Position numbers and translations under genes: made by a program
DNA from: Bdellovibrionales bacterium CG10_big_fil_rev_8_21_14_0_10_45_34
Lineage (GTDB): Bacteria; Bdellovibrionota; Bdellovibrionia; Bdellovibrionales; 1-14-0-10-45-34
Reading direction: 5' to 3'
Length of the DNA stretch: 64,000 bases
Assembly (NCBI GenBank): GCA_002778785.1
Contig: PEZS01000005.1
Location: 508-64,507, forward strand
Shown here: piece by piece, positions 1 through 9,364 of the stretch
How positions within the stretch are numbered: position 1 is the stretch's first letter
Layout of the letters: every line of letters starts with the position of its first letter
The notes under the pieces: model-generated
Seen by the model: the letters and a program-made list of their open reading frames with translations, nothing else
Database searches by the model: none
What the model was told of the DNA's origin: nothing

Positions 1-136
1 GCATAATACACTCGGTTTTAAAACACTGATTTTTCGCTCTATTAATGCTCTGAAAGGGCGGTGGAAAAATTTGCCGCAAGCGGCACAGGTGGGCTTAAAA
101 GAGCAGCAAGAGCGTCTTCCTGAGCTGTTAAAGTAG
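1..136 (+). CDS. 3' end of an unidentified gene (cut by window start)
   Basis: An open frame enters from the left edge and ends at the TAG at 134-136. It gives 44 residues ending ERLPELLK, rich in Lys, Arg and Gln, with no motif I recognise. The next small ORF starts 12 bp downstream on the same strand, so the two may be cotranscribed. No function can be given. It could also be a non-coding frame, but it is open throughout and directly abuts a plausible ribosome binding site. Confidence 0.4.
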   Translation, partial: HNTLGFKTLIFRSINALKGRWKNLPQAAQVGLKEQQERLPELLK

Positions 137-147
137 AAGAAAACAAG

Positions 148-321
148 ATGTCTATTTTGCAATCAACTTTTAAGAAAACCGCAGAATTGCCCGTCAAGCG
201 CGAAGGCAAGGCGTCACGCGGTTCATTTATAAGCGGATCTCACCGCAGCAGTTCTCGGTACCAAGTGTTGAGCTATCGTACTGAGGCGGCTGGTGTGTCA
301 CTAAGTTTTGGTTTCCTATGA
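148..321 (+). CDS. small hypothetical protein (57 aa)
   Basis: The ATG at 148 is preceded by a purine-rich stretch (AGAAGAAAACAAG) that can serve as a weak ribosome binding site. The product is basic and Ser-rich in its first 45 residues and ends with a short hydrophobic tail (LSFGFL). I recognise no domain. It follows the upstream frame by 12 bp. An opposing 64-aa frame overlaps it, so coding status is uncertain. Bases 322-451 show nothing else I can identify. Confidence 0.3.
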   Translation: MSILQSTFKKTAELPVKREGKASRGSFISGSHRSSSRYQVLSYRTEAAGVSLSFGFL

Positions 322-451
322 GGGTAGAAAGTTGAGCCTTAACTATTTTCCCCAAACTGAGAGTGGGTTGAACCGGCGCTGAAAGAGTATTTTCTACAGC
401 AACTGTTTGCGCTCTTAGCACGGAACCATATGCGTGATATGTTCCTCGACC

Positions 452-1642
452 ATGATTAATTGGGTTTATCCTTGTTTCTTGTTGTTATCCTTTAGCGGTT
501 TATTGGGCTGCTCCCCCAATAGTGACAATACCTCGAAAGAACCGCCCCGGCCGCAATATGTTGGTGATTTAGATAGAAAAGCTCAAGAGATCTATAGCCG
601 TGAAAACGAACGCTTTTTTTATAGCTGCGACCACGAGCAGAGAAAACAGATACTTGAAGTTGCTCGGTCTTTAGAAGTCAATAGAACCAAAATTGAATCC
701 ATGTACGAGAAGTTTCGTTCTAACGGGAATAAATACAAGACGGTATTAATCAATAATATCCCATTTTTGGAACCCGTATCTAATACTTCCGAAGCTGACG
801 ATGAATGGTATGAGGTATTCACTAGCTGGAAGAAAGTTTTTAGGACTTATCAAGAAATCAAAGATAATTTGGAAGATGAACGTTGGTTAGACATCAATAT
901 AGACGCAAGATCTTTAATCGTAGAAGACGAAGATCGAATTCTACGAGGCACTCACCCTTGGGTACGTAGAGAGTTAAAAGAGATCATAGAAACGTCAGCC
1001 AATAGTTTAAAGAAGTGTCTTGCCGATCCAAACTGCATATCTCCAAACTTAACTGCCCGCGAAAGAGAGTGGCTAGATCGATCTCCCCATATTGAGCAAG
1101 CCCTTTCTGAACCTTTAAATTCTGAGTATAGCTTTGATCAACGCCGCGAATGGATCAGTATCATATACGATATTGTAGCAGAAGCTATAGACAAAACTAG
1201 CGGCGAAGTTAACTTCAGCATTTCTAAGGAGAACAATCAACTCATTGTGCCTATAGACCTCTCGACATTCGGCGACGAATCTTCGCGCGTAGCTTCGTTT
1301 TTAGAAGAGGTGTGGAGTAGTGATCACCTCCGGATTCAAGTTCGCGACATTCAAAGAGATGATGTCTATAAGGTAGTGGTTTCTCATGCAGTTGGCGAGC
1401 GCGCCTACGTCAGTCGTGCAAAAATGAAAATGCATCTTTACGCACCAATTCGCTTTACAACACTCGCGCATGAGTTTGGCCACGTGCTCGGGCTGCCGGA
1501 TGAGTATTTTACAAGTTTTGATTCTTCAACTTGCACCTATATTGATCAGGTCAATGATAAGAATATTATGTCGAGCGCCGCTCGAGGGAAGGTGACTTCC
1601 GAAAATGTGCATTCAATCAAAACGCTCTATGGCATCGACTAG
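452..1642 (+). CDS. lipoprotein with zinc-metalloprotease (metzincin-like) motif
   Basis: Seen: from the ATG at 452 the product starts with a hydrophobic signal ending LLGC, a lipobox, so the mature protein should be lipid-anchored at the envelope. A GTG at 434 in frame would add six residues and fits a lipoprotein signal less well. The long middle part is charged and helical. Near the C-terminus is HEFGHVLGLPDEY, an HExxHxxGxxD zinc site as in metzincin-type peptidases, followed by a Cys and a conserved-looking NIMSS, which could be a Met-turn equivalent. Inference: an envelope or secreted zinc endopeptidase. The substrate is unknown and I could not assign a MEROPS family. It converges on the M16 peptidase gene, 82 bp away. 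Confidence 0.75.
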   Translation: MINWVYPCFLLLSFSGLLGCSPNSDNTSKEPPRPQYVGDLDRKAQEIYSRENERFFYSCDHEQRKQILEVARSLEVNRTKIESMYEKFRSNGNKYKTVLINNIPFLEPVSNTSEADDEWYEVFTSWKKVFRTYQEIKDNLEDERWLDINIDARSLIVEDEDRILRGTHPWVRRELKEIIETSANSLKKCLADPNCISPNLTAREREWLDRSPHIEQALSEPLNSEYSFDQRREWISIIYDIVAEAIDKTSGEVNFSISKENNQLIVPIDLSTFGDESSRVASFLEEVWSSDHLRIQVRDIQRDDVYKVVVSHAVGERAYVSRAKMKMHLYAPIRFTTLAHEFGHVLGLPDEYFTSFDSSTCTYIDQVNDKNIMSSAARGKVTSENVHSIKTLYGID

Positions 1643-1674
1643 GCACGGCGGTGGTTGTCTTTAACATATGCTAT

Positions 1675-1703
1675 GCACCGATTCCGACAGTACCTATCGG
1701 TGC
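1675..1703. terminator. stem-loop between converging genes
   Basis: Arms GCACCGAT (1675-1682) and ATCGGTGC (1696-1703) are perfectly complementary around a 13-nt loop. It lies between the stop of the metalloprotease gene and the stop of the converging M16 gene, where a bidirectional terminator is expected. There is no T-run on either side, so factor-independent termination is doubtful. Confidence 0.35.
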
Positions 1704-1724
1704 GACGTATTTACTCGTACGAGC

Positions 1725-4394
1725 CTACCGCGCTGAAGCGACGGAACTCTTTTCTGAGATCTCTCGTTCGATGGCGTCGGAGCCGAAGGGGTTTTGCTGG
1801 CCTACACAAACCTCAACGAAACTCTGCGTGAAGAGTTTTTGAGCAAGATCCTTTATCTCGTGGGCGGTGATTTTTTTGATATTCTCGCTAAAATTTAAGT
1901 ACTGATTAAATGGCACCCCGTAGATGTGATCAAATAGCATACTGCTTGCAATAGCTGAGTTCCTTTGTAGATCGATGTCATGCCTGCCTATCAAATACTT
2001 TTGAGACCTCTCTAATTCTAGAGAAGGCACCATATCATCAACAAGTCTTTGCAGCTCAGAGTGTATCATCGAAATAGCAAGTTTCGCTTTTTCTGGAGAG
2101 CAACCAATGTACACGCCGAAGTATCCCCCCTCGACACCCTCCATCTTTAGCGGAGAAACCGTGTACGCTAGCGAAGCTTTGTCTCTAAGATTCAAAAATA
2201 ACCTGCCACCTTGGCCCGCTAAGATAGACTGAATGAGCAAAAGGGCAAAACGATCTTCGCTCTTAAAGCTGAGTCCTCGGCATCCCACAACTATGTGGCT
2301 TTGTTCCTTCTTTTGTTGAACATAAACCTTTTTGTTAGCGATGAGCTGCGCGAGGGGCACCGACACAAAGAGGTCATGCTCATAATTCTTTAAAGGCTTC
2401 ACAAGTTTTTCAATTCGTTTAAGAGTCTCCTCTTTTTCGAACGATCCCGAAATAGATATTTTGAGTCGCCCTCGCCCCAAATGTTCCCGAGCGCAAGATT
2501 CAATATCTCTTTCTGTAATATTTTTAAGGGTTTCAATATCTCCTTCCGGCTCGCGACCATAAGGATGTCCACTAAAAATTAAATCGTAAAAGTTCTGAAT
2601 GCAGATTTGAGCCGGGTTATCTTTTTTACTCAATATATGATCAAGCTGATGACTTTTCTCACGCTCAAAAATTTCGGGTTGAATTCGAAAGTTCCCAACG
2701 ATCTCTTCTAAAAGCGCCCAAACTTCGGCAGAGTGAGGAGCTAACATATCGACGCCAAGGCCCATAGAGTTTCTGCCGGCAAAACCACGTATGCTTGCAG
2801 CAAGCTTCTCAGTTTCGTGACTCAATCTTTGTTCGGTGAAATTTGACGTGGAAGCGGGCCAAACACTCGAAGCAAGCTGAGTGAGACCTAACTTTTCTGC
2901 CGACTCCGCCCTGGCTCCGCCTAAGCTCGCCAATTTCATCGAGACCGAAGGAGCGTCATGGTTTGGCCTTAGAAGCACATCTACATTGCAGGCCAGTCGC
3001 ACAAGTTCGGGCGTTGAATCTTCTGATTTTCCCACTTGAAACCCCAAGGGCCTTCGATTCACCGATCGCTCTGGCGCCTCTTCAGCTGCTAAGGTATTCA
3101 AAGAATCTATCGCTAAGGTGAAATCATTCACGAATTTTTTAAGCTCATAATCTATTTCTTTTAAATCTGACTTCACAAGCGCCGTCACACTCATTCCTGT
3201 AGGATCAATATACTTTTTTGAAACTCTCAAAATGTCTTTTCTTGTGACACTTTGAAGCTGCCGCAAGTAGGTTTCGAAGTAAGCCGGATCGTCAAAGTGA
3301 AATTCATAATTGCCGACTTTGCTTGATAAGCCATCAACTGTCTCTATGGAGTACAGCTCTTCGCCCTCTAATATCGAAAGCGATCTCTCAAGTTCTTCTA
3401 GTTCGACTGGCAACTCTCTCATAAGCAACAATTGTTCGCCAACCGCACTTAAAAGATTTCCGATATTTGTTTCTCGGTAAGAAATAGAAATCGAAAAGAC
3501 ACCGCTATCTTTTGGTGTGTAGGCATAACAGCCAATCGTTGTAGCAAGATTCAATTCATTTCGTACTTTTGACACAAGTCTTGAGCTCTCGCCTTGGCCA
3601 AGAACTAACGCCATCAAATCAAGGGCCGGAACATCTGTTTCTTTGACCCCCGGAATCGGAAAAGAAATTTGGACAAAGTTTTCTTCAAATTCGCTTTGCC
3701 TTAAAAAGAGACGTGGTTTTTTTTGCCGTGGAGCCTTATTTCGCACCGAGTGACGTAGTTTTCTTTTTGCATGAGTTGAGAAATGGCGATCTACACGGGC
3801 CCTCATGTCGTCATTCTCAAAGTCTCCGCAAACGACTAAGAACATGTTCTCTGGGTTGTACCTTGATTCAAAGAACTCTCTGATTTTTTTAGGGCTAAAC
3901 TTTTTAACATTTTCTGAATAACCAATCACTGGGATGCTGTAGGGGTGTCCTTTAAACACAGTTTCAAACATACCCCGACTTGCTTGGCGGCCAGGACTGT
4001 CTTCTGATCTTTTTATCTCTTCAATGACTACTTCTCGTTCGCGGTCGATCTCTTCAGAGTCAAACTTCGGAAAACCCATCATTTGGCTTATGACATTAAG
4101 GCCGGTGTCTGCGTATTGTTTAGAAATTGTGACGTAAAACACTGTCTGATCAAAAGACGTGTAGGCATTGAGCTCGCCCCCGCTTCCTTCGACAATGCTG
4201 GCAATCTCACCGACTCCAAACTGGTTCGTACCTTTAAAGACCAAGTGTTCGATAAAATGGCTGATCCCTTCTTCGCCCTTCAGTTCGTCTGCACTGCCAG
4301 TTCGCACCCACATTTGAACGCTCACCACTGGCGATTTGTGGGATTCACACAATACGACCGTCAAACCGTTCTTTAATTGAAATTTTTGAACCAT
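1725..4394 (-). CDS. M16 family zinc peptidase, two-domain fusion
   Basis: An 889-residue insulinase-family (M16) peptidase. The N-terminal half carries the inverted zinc motif HFIEH (residues 46-50, HxxEH) and, about 75 residues on, REREVVIEEI, which supplies the third zinc-ligand Glu. The C-terminal half (from about residue 450) has the fold's later features (SGHPYG, an R/Y-type LAYTVSP segment) but no HxxEH, as in the inactive partner of the mitochondrial-processing-peptidase type pair. Here both halves are in one chain. No signal peptide is visible, so it may be cytoplasmic or exported another way. Its ATG is 17 bp from the divergent hemW start, so each promoter must lie inside the other gene. 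Confidence 0.88.
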   Translation of the reverse strand: MVQKFQLKNGLTVVLCESHKSPVVSVQMWVRTGSADELKGEEGISHFIEHLVFKGTNQFGVGEIASIVEGSGGELNAYTSFDQTVFYVTISKQYADTGLNVISQMMGFPKFDSEEIDREREVVIEEIKRSEDSPGRQASRGMFETVFKGHPYSIPVIGYSENVKKFSPKKIREFFESRYNPENMFLVVCGDFENDDMRARVDRHFSTHAKRKLRHSVRNKAPRQKKPRLFLRQSEFEENFVQISFPIPGVKETDVPALDLMALVLGQGESSRLVSKVRNELNLATTIGCYAYTPKDSGVFSISISYRETNIGNLLSAVGEQLLLMRELPVELEELERSLSILEGEELYSIETVDGLSSKVGNYEFHFDDPAYFETYLRQLQSVTRKDILRVSKKYIDPTGMSVTALVKSDLKEIDYELKKFVNDFTLAIDSLNTLAAEEAPERSVNRRPLGFQVGKSEDSTPELVRLACNVDVLLRPNHDAPSVSMKLASLGGARAESAEKLGLTQLASSVWPASTSNFTEQRLSHETEKLAASIRGFAGRNSMGLGVDMLAPHSAEVWALLEEIVGNFRIQPEIFEREKSHQLDHILSKKDNPAQICIQNFYDLIFSGHPYGREPEGDIETLKNITERDIESCAREHLGRGRLKISISGSFEKEETLKRIEKLVKPLKNYEHDLFVSVPLAQLIANKKVYVQQKKEQSHIVVGCRGLSFKSEDRFALLLIQSILAGQGGRLFLNLRDKASLAYTVSPLKMEGVEGGYFGVYIGCSPEKAKLAISMIHSELQRLVDDMVPSLELERSQKYLIGRHDIDLQRNSAIASSMLFDHIYGVPFNQYLNFSENIKKITAHEIKDLAQKLFTQSFVEVCVGQQNPFGSDAIEREISEKSSVASAR

Positions 4395-4411
4395 AATGTA
4401 ATAACTCTTTC

Positions 4412-5794
4412 GTGAAACTCGGGATTTACATTCACTATCCCTACTGCGTTCAGCGCTGCCCTTATTGCGATTTTGCTACCTACGAGAGGTCGCAAATTCC
4501 TCCCTCGGAGCACTACCTAAATCTCTTGTCAGACGAGGCAAGAGCCCTGGCTCCTTTTGTGAAGGAAAAACAGGTGGCCACCGTTTTTTTTGGCGGTGGA
4601 ACTCCGAGCCTCATGCCCCCTCACGCCATTCTAAATCTTCTTGAAGGCCTGACAACCCTGGGCTTCGAGCTCCTAGACGATGGCGAAGTAACTATAGAAA
4701 TTAATCCTGGAACGGTTGGCCGAGAAAGAATCAAGGAGCTTTTGGCTGCCGGAGTGAATAGGTTCAGCGTGGGAGCACAGACCTTTAACGAGGACCATCT
4801 CAAGAGACTTGGCAGGAGGCACTCTGTAGAAGATACCGTTTTTCTTTTGAATGAACTCCAAGAACAAAAGCTCAACTATAGCTTCGATTTGATGTATGGC
4901 TTACCTGGCCAGTCCCTGGGAGACCTTCGGGCAGACCTTGATCGAGTTCTTGCATACAGACCTCCTCACGTCAGCCTCTACAATCTAAATGTCGCCGACA
5001 ACAACCCCCTCAATCAAGGGCGCCCCGCAGATGAAGTGCAGGCAGAAATGTTTTATATCATTCGAAAGCGACTGAGCGAAGAAGACTATGATGCTTATGA
5101 GCTGAGTAACTTCGCAAGAGACGGTCTCTATTCTAAACACAATAAAAGTTATTGGAATGGAGCGCCCTATTGGGGTTTGGGTCTTGGAGCTCACGGGTAT
5201 ATTGCTGTAGATAATGCGAAAACCACTGAATCGAAACCTGAGCAACCGAACGAAGTTGATGGCCTCAATTTATCAAGTTCACACCGGCAGCCAAATCGAG
5301 GCTTCGATCCACCTATCGAAGTAGAGCCTACAAATGAGTGGGGAATTCGCTACTGGAAGCCGCGCCGATATGGAGAATACGAGAGTTGGGTGAAGGGCTT
5401 GAAAGACGCAACTCACCGCAATTTTACTGATGCGTTTACTCGTGACTCCTATGAAAATCTTCTTAAGCATGAGGCTTTGACAGATTATCTTTACACGCGC
5501 CTTCGCACAAAGGCTGGGTTCAGCCTTGAAAGCCTCGAAGAAATTTTTGGACTCCCTGTGAGACAGCAACTCGATAAGAGGCTTGAACGCCTTCTTGTTA
5601 AAAATTGGCTGAGGGTACAAAATTCGCAGGTTACTCTTAGCGAAGATGCACTTATTATAAGCAACCGCATTTTCACAGAGCTTTGTTTCACCGCTGACGA
5701 TCTCTTGTCTCCACTTATTGACAAAGACTTGAGCAAAACCATAATACGAGAAACCCCAACCTCGGAACTCGTAGATAGAGGAGCGATAAAATGA
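4412..5794 (+). CDS. hemW: HemW-like radical SAM protein (oxygen-independent coproporphyrinogen oxidase-like)
   Basis: GTG start at 4412; the nearest upstream ATG runs straight into stops. Radical SAM cluster CVQRCPYC lies at residues 12-19 (CxxxCxxC), followed by FFGGGTPSL and the SAM-binding and HemN_C regions expected of HemW, a heme chaperone rather than a true HemN. HemW proteins are usually about 380 residues; this one has 460, partly because of a polar, low-complexity insert (about residues 272-313, rich in Glu, Pro, Asn and Ser) between GLGAHGYI and the RYW motif. It overlaps grpE by 4 bp (ATGA), a common sign of translational coupling. The hemW-grpE pairing resembles heat-shock operons in other bacteria. 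Confidence 0.85.
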   Translation: MKLGIYIHYPYCVQRCPYCDFATYERSQIPPSEHYLNLLSDEARALAPFVKEKQVATVFFGGGTPSLMPPHAILNLLEGLTTLGFELLDDGEVTIEINPGTVGRERIKELLAAGVNRFSVGAQTFNEDHLKRLGRRHSVEDTVFLLNELQEQKLNYSFDLMYGLPGQSLGDLRADLDRVLAYRPPHVSLYNLNVADNNPLNQGRPADEVQAEMFYIIRKRLSEEDYDAYELSNFARDGLYSKHNKSYWNGAPYWGLGLGAHGYIAVDNAKTTESKPEQPNEVDGLNLSSSHRQPNRGFDPPIEVEPTNEWGIRYWKPRRYGEYESWVKGLKDATHRNFTDAFTRDSYENLLKHEALTDYLYTRLRTKAGFSLESLEEIFGLPVRQQLDKRLERLLVKNWLRVQNSQVTLSEDALIISNRIFTELCFTADDLLSPLIDKDLSKTIIRETPTSELVDRGAIK

Positions 5795-6390
5795 GTAAAG
5801 ATGCCGAAAATAGTGAAGAAATGACCGATAGCAACGACACTTCCTCTGAGTCGGAAACTAGCGGTAACGGCATTGCGGATGGGCTCGCCGACAAGGCCGA
5901 GGCTGCCGCGGCATCTCAAAGCGCGGAATTAGAAGCCCTTCGCGGCGAAAGAGATGACGCCAAAAAAGAGCAACTCTATTTACGCGCCGAGTTCGACAAT
6001 TACAGAAAGCGCGTCATTAAGGAGCAAAGTGATCTGAGGAAGTATGCTTCTGAACCACTTCTGGTTGCTATACTTGATGTGATGGACAACTTTCAAAGAG
6101 CTCTCGACACCGATGTGAACGAAGGCAACTTTAAAGATTTCGAAAAGGGTGTTCGCATGATTTCGGATGAACTGAATCAACTGATTCAACGATTCGGGGT
6201 TCAAGAAATTGAGGGGTTGGGAAAAGATTTTGACCCCAATTTTTTTGAAGCACTCGCCAGCGAAGAGTCTGAAGAGGCTAGTCCCGGCAGTATTGTTAGA
6301 ATTTTTAGGCGAGCCTACAAACTTCATGACCGTATTATTAGGCCGGGCCAAGTCGTTGTTGCCAAAGAGCCCTCAAAGAAAGATTCTTGA
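5791..6390 (+). CDS. grpE: GrpE, nucleotide exchange factor for DnaK
   Basis: 199 residues, normal for GrpE. An acidic, disordered N-terminal 50 residues is followed by a long coiled coil containing LRAEFDNYRKR, the GrpE signature stretch, and a C-terminal beta domain ending in IRPGQVVVAKE. It releases ADP from DnaK. The ATG overlaps the hemW stop (ATGA), and the DnaJ-type gene follows after 6 bp. No dnaK or hrcA is in the window, and I saw no CIRCE element upstream, so DnaK must be encoded elsewhere. Confidence 0.93.
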   Translation: MSKDAENSEEMTDSNDTSSESETSGNGIADGLADKAEAAAASQSAELEALRGERDDAKKEQLYLRAEFDNYRKRVIKEQSDLRKYASEPLLVAILDVMDNFQRALDTDVNEGNFKDFEKGVRMISDELNQLIQRFGVQEIEGLGKDFDPNFFEALASEESEEASPGSIVRIFRRAYKLHDRIIRPGQVVVAKEPSKKDS

Positions 6391-6396
6391 TTCTGC

Positions 6397-7362
6397 ATGA
6401 AAGATCACTACGGAGCACTCGGCGTACTACCTACGGCGAGTCTTGAGCAAATCAAGTCGGCTTATCGAAAGTTGGCTCACCAATTCCATCCAGACAAAAA
6501 TCCCGATCCAGTATTACAAAATAGATTTAAAGAAATCTCAGAAGCGTACGCAGTGCTTTCGAATTCGGACTCACGAACCAAGTATGATCGCATCAGAGCG
6601 AGAAGGGCAAATGCCTCCTCCCAGCAAAAAACGACCTCAAAAAGCGGTGGAGCTGAAAGAAACGCTCCCAAGGAGCCGTCCGCTAAAAAGAATACCAACT
6701 CAAAGAACGACGGTCCTAAGCTAGGGGAAATTTTTGGCGAAATCTGGGATCAAGTCTTCGAAAAAACCGGTATTAAAAAAGGCAGAGATCTTAAGTATCA
6801 TATCAAAATTTCGTTAGAGTGTGCCGCCAATGGGGCCGAAAAAGAAATCCAATATATAAGGTCCTACAACGGCGCCACTCAGGAGCGAAAACTCATTGTA
6901 ACCATCCCAAAGGGAGTGGAGGCTGGCCAGCGCTTACGAATTGCAAATGAAGGCGAAATTGCACATGGCGACTCTAAGCCCGGCGATCTAATGGTGGTCG
7001 TCGAAATTGAACCACATCCCTATTTTAGGAAAACCGGCCAAGACATTCACCTGGACTTGTACTGTAAGCTGAATGAACTCGTTGCTGGCGCGCAGGTGCG
7101 GGTTCCGACACTGAGCGGTTTCAAATATTTGACGTTGCCTGCAGGTTCCCAATCAGGAGACACACTCCGGTTGAAATCTGAAGGATTTCCAGATCTTCGA
7201 ACTCAAAAATGCGGCCACCTGTTTGTGCATCTTGTTTTTCGGCCCCCTCGCATCATGGATGAAAAAGTGAGTGAGGTCCTGAGACAAGTTGATAGTTCAA
7301 TGCTAAAGTACGAAGAGCGTGAAAAATTTGAACATTGGTTTAGTAACCGAAATAAAAACTAA
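6397..7362 (+). CDS. J-domain co-chaperone, CbpA-type (no zinc finger)
   Basis: The N-terminal J domain has HPD at residues 31-33 (HPDKNPD), the triad that stimulates DnaK ATPase. A polar linker rich in Lys, Ser, Ala and Asn (about residues 70-110) replaces the Gly/Phe region. Next come the two C-terminal substrate-binding beta domains (IPKGVEAGQRLRI, LPAGSQSGDTLRL). The CxxCxGxG zinc repeats of class I DnaJ are absent, so this is a class II protein like CbpA. At 321 residues it fits that class. Together with grpE it forms a two-gene co-chaperone unit. It may work beside a full DnaJ encoded elsewhere. Confidence 0.85.
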   Translation: MKDHYGALGVLPTASLEQIKSAYRKLAHQFHPDKNPDPVLQNRFKEISEAYAVLSNSDSRTKYDRIRARRANASSQQKTTSKSGGAERNAPKEPSAKKNTNSKNDGPKLGEIFGEIWDQVFEKTGIKKGRDLKYHIKISLECAANGAEKEIQYIRSYNGATQERKLIVTIPKGVEAGQRLRIANEGEIAHGDSKPGDLMVVVEIEPHPYFRKTGQDIHLDLYCKLNELVAGAQVRVPTLSGFKYLTLPAGSQSGDTLRLKSEGFPDLRTQKCGHLFVHLVFRPPRIMDEKVSEVLRQVDSSMLKYEEREKFEHWFSNRNKN

Positions 7363-7414
7363 CGCTTTTTTGTAGTATTGTTATGAGTATCTCCCTGCGA
7401 ACAAAGGATACGTG

Positions 7415-9364
7415 ATGACTTTGAATAATATTTTGAAATGGTTTCGCCTGAGTATTTTGATTTTTCTCATTGCAGGATGTCAGTCGACTCCTAAGGTAGA
7501 AGCCCCAAAATCAGATCCTAGCGCTCAAAAATTGCTCAATCAAGTGCAGGCGCTTTTAAAGTCTGGCAAACAGGCTGCCGCCTATCGAACTGCATCTAAA
7601 CTCGTTAAAGCTTACCCCGAATCTTTAGAGGCAGAAGAGGCCTACTTGGTTCTCGCTACACAACACCAGAAGCGCTCAGACCCGGTAAAATGCAAAGTTC
7701 TCCTCGAATCTTTGATTAAACGCCCGTATCAATTGCAAAGCCCTTATATGGCCTACAGCATGTTAGGTGATTGCAGTTCGGCGAGCTCCGATACCGAAGC
7801 CGCGATCAGTGCTTTTGAGTTAGCTCAAAAAGTGGCAAAAGAACCTCAACATGTTTTGTCCGTTTCGGCCAAGCTTTTCAAACTTTACAAAGAAAGAGGG
7901 CAGATAGGTAAGTCTCTTATTTCCCTTAAGGCCGCTTACGAAGTTGCACCAGAAAGTCAAAAGCGCAATCTCTTAGAGGCTGGACTCCGAACCGCTGAGT
8001 TCCAGATGACACTTCCCGAAATTTCTGAGAGCGAAGACTCGTCACTTTATCCGTTTTTGTCGCCCGGATACTTGCGCCTATCGCGTTGGTATCTTGACCA
8101 AGGCAATACATCAAAAGCGCGACGATACTTGCAGTTAACAGTAGAGGCATATCCAGAAAGCCAGTATGCCGAAGAGGCTAGTGAACTTTTAAATCAACTT
8201 AGTTCCCGTGAAAGAGTAGAGCCGAATCGAATTGGCGTTATTCTTCCGCTATCTGGTAAGTATGCAAAGATTGGGTATAAGACTCTTTATGGAATCCAGT
8301 TAGCACTTGGAATTGCTCCCGGCGAAGAAGGACGATCACCGTATAGTTTGCGTATTATTGATAGCGAGGGCAATCCTGGGCTGGCTCGCCGTGGTGTCGA
8401 ACGGCTGGTTTTAGAAGACAAAGTTATCGGTATTATTGGTGGTCTTATTGGCCGAGAGGCACAAGAGGTTGCATCAAAATCTCAGGAGCTCGGTGTGCCC
8501 GTCATCACTTTGTCTCAAAAGGCCGGACTCACTCAGACCGGTGATTATGTTTTTCGAAACGCTTTAACAAGTGAAATGCAGGTAGCTGCTCTTGTTGATC
8601 TGTTCATTAGTCAGCTCAACAAAAAGAAATTTGCGCTTTTGTTTCCCAATGATGCTTACGGCACAGAGTATTCTAACCTTTTTTGGGATGAGGTCTTGGC
8701 TCGTGGGGGAGAGATCCGAGCTGCGCAAATCTACGACCCAAAAGAAACAGATTTTCGCCAAGGCATTCAAAAACTCGTCGGACTTTACCACAAAGAGGAT
8801 CGTGCGGACGAACTTAAAGCTCGATTAAAAATTTGGAATCAGGCGCACAATCAGGCACATGGTCGAAAGGAAATACCGAACGATATTCTTCCACCTATAG
8901 TCGATTTTGAAGTTCTCTTCATTCCTGATAGTGCACGTGCGGTTGGGCAAATCGCCCCTATGCTTGCTTATAACGATGTCCAAAGCGTCACTTTAGCGGG
9001 TACAAGCTTATGGAACACAAACGATCTTATTAGACGAGCCGGGCAATTTGTGGAGGGATCAATATTTGTAGATACCTTCCAAGCAAATTCCGATTCTTTT
9101 TTGAACTCACCCTTTTCTAAACGCTTCAAACAGAGTTTTGGTTACGCCCCGGACACTTTTGAGCTTCGCGCTTATGACTCCGCCATGCTCATTAAGAATT
9201 TTGTCGACCGCGGCGCCACCACGCGCTCGCGCCTCAAAGAAGAACTCGCCGGAGCAAACGGAGTCAAGGGTGCTATGTTTGCTTTAAAAATGTCTCGTAA
9301 CCGCGAGGTGATACGTCCACTAGTTGCTTTGACTATTAGAAATCAGAAGATTGTTCCTCAGTAG
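7415..9364 (+). CDS. LpoA-like lipoprotein: TPR region plus periplasmic-binding-protein fold
   Basis: The ATG at 7415 sits 6 nt after AAAGGA; the GTG one codon upstream is too close. The signal ends IAGC, a lipobox. Residues about 35-260 are alpha-helical with TPR-like periodicity (YLDQGNTSKARRYLQLTVEAYPES is typical of a tetratricopeptide unit). From about residue 270 a type 1 periplasmic-binding fold begins (RIGVILPLSGKYAKIG) and runs to the end (ELRAYDSAMLIKNFV). This TPR plus PBP1 layout is that of LpoA, the outer-membrane activator of penicillin-binding protein 1A in gammaproteobacteria. A branched-chain amino-acid receptor-like role is the alternative. It stands alone, with its own upstream region. 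Confidence 0.75.
   Translation: MTLNNILKWFRLSILIFLIAGCQSTPKVEAPKSDPSAQKLLNQVQALLKSGKQAAAYRTASKLVKAYPESLEAEEAYLVLATQHQKRSDPVKCKVLLESLIKRPYQLQSPYMAYSMLGDCSSASSDTEAAISAFELAQKVAKEPQHVLSVSAKLFKLYKERGQIGKSLISLKAAYEVAPESQKRNLLEAGLRTAEFQMTLPEISESEDSSLYPFLSPGYLRLSRWYLDQGNTSKARRYLQLTVEAYPESQYAEEASELLNQLSSRERVEPNRIGVILPLSGKYAKIGYKTLYGIQLALGIAPGEEGRSPYSLRIIDSEGNPGLARRGVERLVLEDKVIGIIGGLIGREAQEVASKSQELGVPVITLSQKAGLTQTGDYVFRNALTSEMQVAALVDLFISQLNKKKFALLFPNDAYGTEYSNLFWDEVLARGGEIRAAQIYDPKETDFRQGIQKLVGLYHKEDRADELKARLKIWNQAHNQAHGRKEIPNDILPPIVDFEVLFIPDSARAVGQIAPMLAYNDVQSVTLAGTSLWNTNDLIRRAGQFVEGSIFVDTFQANSDSFLNSPFSKRFKQSFGYAPDTFELRAYDSAMLIKNFVDRGATTRSRLKEELAGANGVKGAMFALKMSRNREVIRPLVALTIRNQKIVPQ

Noticed and set aside
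5491-5919. 142-codon minus-strand frame across the hemW/grpE junction
   Set aside because: Both plus-strand genes there are certain; this is their antisense shadow.
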